Assembly: GCA_019114745.1 (NCBI GenBank) | Contig: DXEY01000139.1 | Location: forward strand, 1-25,846 | Length of the DNA: 25,846 bases | Direction: 5' to 3' | Source of the DNA: Candidatus Mediterraneibacter colneyensis | GTDB taxonomy: Bacteria; Bacillota; Clostridia; Lachnospirales; Lachnospiraceae | Shown here: in pieces, positions 22,202 through 25,846 of the stretch | How the letters are laid out: every line of letters starts with the position of its first letter | Numbering within the stretch: position 1 is the first letter of the stretch | Made by a program: the position numbers and the translations under genes | The notes under the pieces: model-generated | Seen by the model: the letters and a program-made list of their open reading frames with translations, nothing else | What the model was told of the DNA's origin: nothing | Database searches by the model: none

Positions 22202-24307
22202 TCACCTGTTTATATTTGTTACTGTTTCTGTATCTCCGGCACTTTCCGCGATCAGGCTGTTTCTCTGCGCGGCGCGGTCATATGCTTCCTGGTAAAGCGC
22301 CTCCTGGGAATTGACAGCCACTCCTTCACAGGGTACCAGGGTATAGATTCCCCGGGCATCCTCCACTCTTGCCTTCTGGTTGTCGCTGAGCATGAGATCG
22401 AACATGCTCTGGATCCGCTGTCTGACCGCCGGGTCATAGACCGGAGCCGCGACTTCCACACGTTTTACGGTATTTCTTGTCATAAAATCTGCCGAAGAAA
22501 TATAATAGCGTCTTCTCTCACCGCAGCCGAAAATATAGATTCTGGAATGCTCAAGAAATCTTCCCACAATACTGATAATACGGATATTTTCCGTCTGTCC
22601 CGGAACTCCCGGGATCAGGCAGCTGATCCCACGGATGACCATATCAACAGGAACGCCCGCGCAGGACGCCTCCACAAGTTTATCAATGATCTTTTTGTCC
22701 GTCAGAGAGTTCAGCTTCAGTCCGATATAGGCTTCCTCCCCGTTCTTTTTGCGGCGGATCTCTTCGTCGATCATATCGATCACACGGTTCTGGAGACACT
22801 TGGGCGCCACAAGCAGATGCTCAGATTCCTCCACTGCCTCTCCTTTGGTAAGCGCCTGGAATACCCTTGCTGCGTCCATTCCGATCTGCTCGTCCGCCGT
22901 CATAAGGGACAGGTCGGTATACAGTCTCGCTGTCTTTTCATTATAGTTGCCTGTTCCGATCTGCGTGATATACTCGATGCCGTCTTTTCCCTTCCTTGTA
23001 ATAAGACAGAGCTTCGAGTGTACCTTAAATCCTTCCAGTCCGTAGATGATCTGGCAGCCCGCCTTCTCGAGCATACGTGACCAGCGGATATTGTTTTCTT
23101 CGTCAAAACGGGCGCGGAGCTCTACGAGCACTACGACTTCCTTTCCATTTTCAGCCGCCTCGCAGAGAGCCTCCACGATCTTGCTCTGTTTTGCAAGCCT
23201 GTACAGAGTCATCTTGATCGAGATCACGCTGTCGTCCTCTGCCGCTTCATTGAGCATGTGCAGGAACGGACGGATCGACTCATAAGGATAGGACAGGAGC
23301 TTATCCCCCTCTTCGATCTGTTTGAGAATACTCTCCCCGTCTCGGAATGACGCGGACTTCTGGGGAACTCTCTTCTCATAGAACAGTTCCGGGTTCATCC
23401 GGAGCAGATCCTGAAGCTGGTACACAAATGACAGGTCAAGTGGCGCTTCGCTGCGGAACACCCGCTCCGGCGATACATCCAGGTAACGGCACAGAGAAGC
23501 TACCACCGACTCGTCGATCTCTCTCGACATATCCAGGCGGACCGGAGAGAGCTTCTTTCTCTCTTTCATCAGATCTGCCATGAACTCCCGGTAGTCCAGA
23601 TCCTCATCATACAGCGCATCTGCGTCGATATCAGCATTTCTCACAACACGGATCAGTGATTTTCCGATCACTTTATATCCCTTAAAAACTTTCCCGATAT
23701 AGTGGAGGATCAGATCCTCAGAGAGCATATATCTCCCTTTTCCTCCCGGAAGCTCGATCAGCCGTTCCACCATATTATTCGTACACGGGATGATGCCGAT
23801 CCTCTCTTTTCCGCTCCTCGTCTCCAGTACCACAACTGCGTAGATCTCCTGGTTGCGCAGGAACGGAAACGGCTGCCTTTTTCCCACGATCGTAGGCGAG
23901 CTGAGGGGCACGATCTCATGATTAAAATACTGCTCCAGGAACTTCTTCTCCTCAGACTTTGCCGTCTTAAAATCGATGAGGCGTATGCCGTACTCCGCCA
24001 CTTTATCCATCAGGTTTTCATATGCGGCGTCTTTTCTCTTATTGAGCCGTTTCACTACTTTTAAAATTGCCCTGATCTGTTCCTCAGACGTCATATTCGT
24101 CTTATTATCTTTTATCTTTTTATTCACAAGCATCTGATCCTGAAGGGATCCGACCCTTACACGGAAGAACTCGTCCAGGTTGCTCTGGTAGATGGAGACA
24201 AAATTCATCCTCTCGCAGAGCGGCACCCCTCCGTTCTCAGCTTCTTCCAGTACCCTTTCATTAAACTTCAGCCATGAAAGCTCTCTGTTCATGTAAATGT
24301 TTTCCAT
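22202..24307 (-). CDS. ppk: Polyphosphate kinase 1
   Basis: A 701-residue PPK1 that reversibly polymerises the gamma-phosphate of ATP into inorganic polyphosphate at the membrane or in the cytoplasm. The phosphorylated histidine is His430 (FKVHSKLC), equivalent to E. coli His435, with the second active-site histidine at His587. Arg370 and Arg400 match the magnesium/ATP-binding arginines. The N-terminal domain begins with the typical YMNRELSWLKFNERV. The start at 24307 is preferred because AAGGAGAAAGAT immediately precedes it; eight upstream codons encode that ribosome binding site. It has a clear promoter and is followed with four bases' gap by a CorA-like gene. Confidence 0.97.
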   Translation of the reverse strand: MENIYMNRELSWLKFNERVLEEAENGGVPLCERMNFVSIYQSNLDEFFRVRVGSLQDQMLVNKKIKDNKTNMTSEEQIRAILKVVKRLNKRKDAAYENLMDKVAEYGIRLIDFKTAKSEEKKFLEQYFNHEIVPLSSPTIVGKRQPFPFLRNQEIYAVVVLETRSGKERIGIIPCTNNMVERLIELPGGKGRYMLSEDLILHYIGKVFKGYKVIGKSLIRVVRNADIDADALYDEDLDYREFMADLMKERKKLSPVRLDMSREIDESVVASLCRYLDVSPERVFRSEAPLDLSFVYQLQDLLRMNPELFYEKRVPQKSASFRDGESILKQIEEGDKLLSYPYESIRPFLHMLNEAAEDDSVISIKMTLYRLAKQSKIVEALCEAAENGKEVVVLVELRARFDEENNIRWSRMLEKAGCQIIYGLEGFKVHSKLCLITRKGKDGIEYITQIGTGNYNEKTARLYTDLSLMTADEQIGMDAARVFQALTKGEAVEESEHLLVAPKCLQNRVIDMIDEEIRRKKNGEEAYIGLKLNSLTDKKIIDKLVEASCAGVPVDMVIRGISCLIPGVPGQTENIRIISIVGRFLEHSRIYIFGCGERRRYYISSADFMTRNTVKRVEVAAPVYDPAVRQRIQSMFDLMLSDNQKARVEDARGIYTLVPCEGVAVNSQEALYQEAYDRAAQRNSLIAESAGDTETVTNINR

Positions 24308-24384
24308 ATCTTTCTCCTTTGCATCTGACACAATTTGCTGCCATTGGCCAACCGCCCGAAACTTTCGTTCCCGGCTTAATTTTT

Positions 24385-24413
24385 ATCATACGCTTTTCTC
24401 AGCCAATAATCAA
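24385..24413 (-). promoter_or_regulatory. Promoter of the ppk-corA operon
   Basis: On the minus strand TTGATT (plus 24408-24413), a 17-base spacer and TATGAT (24385-24390). The transcript would start near 24378, leaving a leader of about 70 bases that contains an ACGAAAGTTTCG palindrome. No PhoP-like TTAACA repeats are seen. Confidence 0.7.
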
Positions 24414-24435
24414 CGCCAAACCTGATTTATCCGGC

Positions 24436-24468
24436 ATTCCTCTCACACTCTTCTCACAGTCTTCTCAC
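24436..24468. repeat. Three 11-bp tandem repeats across the PhoH-like gene stop codon
   Basis: On the minus strand the units read GTGAGAAGACT, GTGAGAAGAGT and GTGAGAGGAAT. The first encodes the last residues (VRRL) and the second contains the rest of the stop region, so the array begins in the coding region and runs on after it. It likely arose by slippage. Confidence 0.7.
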
Positions 24469-25827
24469 TGCCTCCATCGCCAGCGCAGACCGCTCGCACT
24501 CCTCTGTCGTCATCGTGATCTGCCAGCACAGGGGGCTCCCTTTCATATGCTCGGACGCGTAGCTCAGACCGTTTGTCCTCTCGTCCAGAAACGGACGGTC
24601 GATCTGGTTTGGATCGCCGAGCAGTATGATTTTTGTATCTTTCCCGGCTCTCGTAATGATTCCCTTAATCTGATCCGGAGTCGTATTCTGCGCCTCGTCA
24701 ATGATCAGATACGTCTTTACGATGGAACGCCCCCGGATATAGTTGAGCGCTTCCGCCTGGATGATCCCCCGCCCGAAGATCTCGTCCACTTTTCCTTTCA
24801 GTTCTTCTTCATTGCTATACCGCTCTTCCTCACTGGAGTCGATGAGCTGCTCCAAATTGTCAATGACCGGACGCATCAAAGGCGATATCTTCTCCTGCTC
24901 ATCTCCCGGCAGGAATCCGATGTCATCGTCAAACTGGGCGTTGGGCCGGCAGATCAGAATACGCCGGTACTCCCCTGTCGGGTGGTTTAAGAGTTTCTCC
25001 AGCCCCACCGCCAGAGAGTAAAAGGTCTTGCTCGTCCCTGCCATCCCCTTTACGATCACAAGAGGAGCCTTATCCGCAGGCTGCATGAGTGCTTCCTGCA
25101 GGAAATACTGTCCGGCATTCCTCGGGGTGATCCCATAGGGTGAACTCTTTCGGAACTCCAGTTTCCGGATCACGCCGCCAGCCACTCTGCCAAGATGGGT
25201 CTTTTTCGCCGACTGGTCTGCCCTCAGGATGACAAACTGGTTTTCCACAAGTCTGGGAACGCAGCTCTCCCCCTGCTCATTCAACACGTACACCTGATCC
25301 ACAGGCACCCCTTTTTTCTTGAAGTCCTTAAACACTTCTTCCGGAACGTACAGCTCGCATCTGCCGCTGTACTGATTCTCATGTTCAAGCACCTGATCCG
25401 TCGTAAAGTCCTCTGCACAGATGCCGAGGATCTGCGCCTTGATCCTGAGCAGGAGGTCTTTCGTGACAAGGATCACCTGTTCCCCGCCGGACTGCGCCAG
25501 CCCGGCGCACACTCTCAGGATCCGGTTGTCCGCCGCTTCCTCCGACAGATCCTCCGGAAGTTTTACATTGACAAAATTTTTTTCAATCCGGAGCGTTCCC
25601 CCATTTTCCAGCCTGACGCCGTCTAACAGATTTCCTTTTAACCGCATCTGTTCCAGATAGCGGATCACTTTCCGGGCATTTGCCCCGATCTCTCCTTCCG
25701 CCTTCTTAAAATGATCCAGTTCCTCAAGCACGACCATGGGAAGGATGACAGAATTGTCCTCAAAGCTGTCGATCGCGTAAGGAGCCTGGAGAAGGATGTT
25801 TGTATCGACCACATAAATCTTTACCAT
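24454..25827 (-). CDS. PhoH-like protein (PIN domain plus ATPase, YlaK type)
   Basis: A 457-residue two-domain protein. The N-terminal PIN domain (about 1-140) has the acidic ribonuclease set Asp8 (VVDTN), Glu36, Asp100 and Asp124. The C-terminal PhoH ATPase (about 235-457) has a P-loop GMAGTSKT (261-268), Walker B LIIDEAQN (374-381) and ILLGDPNQID. Related PIN-PhoH proteins are RNA helicase/ribonucleases, so an RNA-processing role in the cytoplasm is likely. The P-loop has Ser in place of the usual Gly before the Lys, a departure from GxxxxGK[ST]. GAGAGGAAACC lies before the ATG at 25827. The upstream region is cut by the window edge, so operon membership is unknown. Confidence 0.93.
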   Translation of the reverse strand: MVKIYVVDTNILLQAPYAIDSFEDNSVILPMVVLEELDHFKKAEGEIGANARKVIRYLEQMRLKGNLLDGVRLENGGTLRIEKNFVNVKLPEDLSEEAADNRILRVCAGLAQSGGEQVILVTKDLLLRIKAQILGICAEDFTTDQVLEHENQYSGRCELYVPEEVFKDFKKKGVPVDQVYVLNEQGESCVPRLVENQFVILRADQSAKKTHLGRVAGGVIRKLEFRKSSPYGITPRNAGQYFLQEALMQPADKAPLVIVKGMAGTSKTFYSLAVGLEKLLNHPTGEYRRILICRPNAQFDDDIGFLPGDEQEKISPLMRPVIDNLEQLIDSSEEERYSNEEELKGKVDEIFGRGIIQAEALNYIRGRSIVKTYLIIDEAQNTTPDQIKGIITRAGKDTKIILLGDPNQIDRPFLDERTNGLSYASEHMKGSPLCWQITMTTEECERSALAMEAVRRL

Positions 25828-25846
25828 ATGGTTTCCTCTCAGTTTC

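Noticed and set aside
1..25846. Phage, transposon, CRISPR, toxin-antitoxin or biosynthetic cluster
   Set aside because: No integrase, transposase, spaced repeat array, toxin-like pair or synthase genes were seen on either strand; the genes are mostly housekeeping.

Overview
The window looks like core chromosome from a spore-forming anaerobic Firmicute of the class Clostridia, most likely Lachnospiraceae. This is inferred from protein style (rubredoxin, NCS2 uracil permease, CotF-like small coat proteins, YtvI-like membrane protein, COG2509-type flavoprotein), strong AGGAGG ribosome binding sites and the gene order tig-clpP-clpX-lon-engB. I see no rRNA, tRNA, CRISPR array, insertion sequence or prophage gene. 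Most genes lie on the minus strand.

Layout. 1-2950: malic enzyme (-) and argG (+) diverge around an AT-rich spacer holding ArgR-box-like sites that overlap the argG promoter. 2953-6165: a minus-strand run of membrane dipeptidase, uracil permease and a membrane-anchored C39-like cysteine peptidase. 6279-7547 (+): a class I glutamine-amidotransferase-type gamma-glutamyl hydrolase and two small CotF-like proteins, ending at a perfect 19-bp palindrome. 7617-10829 (-): a probable operon of YczE-like membrane protein, FAD-dependent oxidoreductase with a four-cysteine cluster, a 66-residue coiled-coil protein and a HAD phosphatase. A 53-residue rubredoxin gene lies upstream with its own promoter and terminator. 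11231-18703 (-): the protein quality-control block tig, clpP, clpX, lon, then engB and a YtvI-like membrane protein. 19076-20768: DJ-1/PfpI protein (-), CYTH protein (+) and an XRE regulator (+). 20861-25827 (-): PhoH-like PIN-ATPase, polyphosphate kinase, a CorA-type transporter four bases behind it, and a glyoxalase I-like protein.

How the genes fit together. The central block couples nascent-chain folding (trigger factor) with degradation (ClpXP, Lon) and ribosome assembly (EngB). Hairpin terminators between tig and clpP and between clpX and lon suggest stepwise output rather than one uniform transcript. The ppk-corA pair joins polyphosphate synthesis to divalent-cation transport. The 7617-11131 region looks like a redox module of unknown substrate.

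I found no clearly new multi-gene system. The best leads are non-coding: a 24-base motif shared by the tig and lon leaders directly after a hairpin and T-run, a repeat-dense spacer upstream of tig, the palindrome at 7565-7605, and inverted repeats around the promoter of the XRE gene. Among proteins, the PhoH-like P-loop variant and the cysteine-rich flavoprotein operon merit a look.
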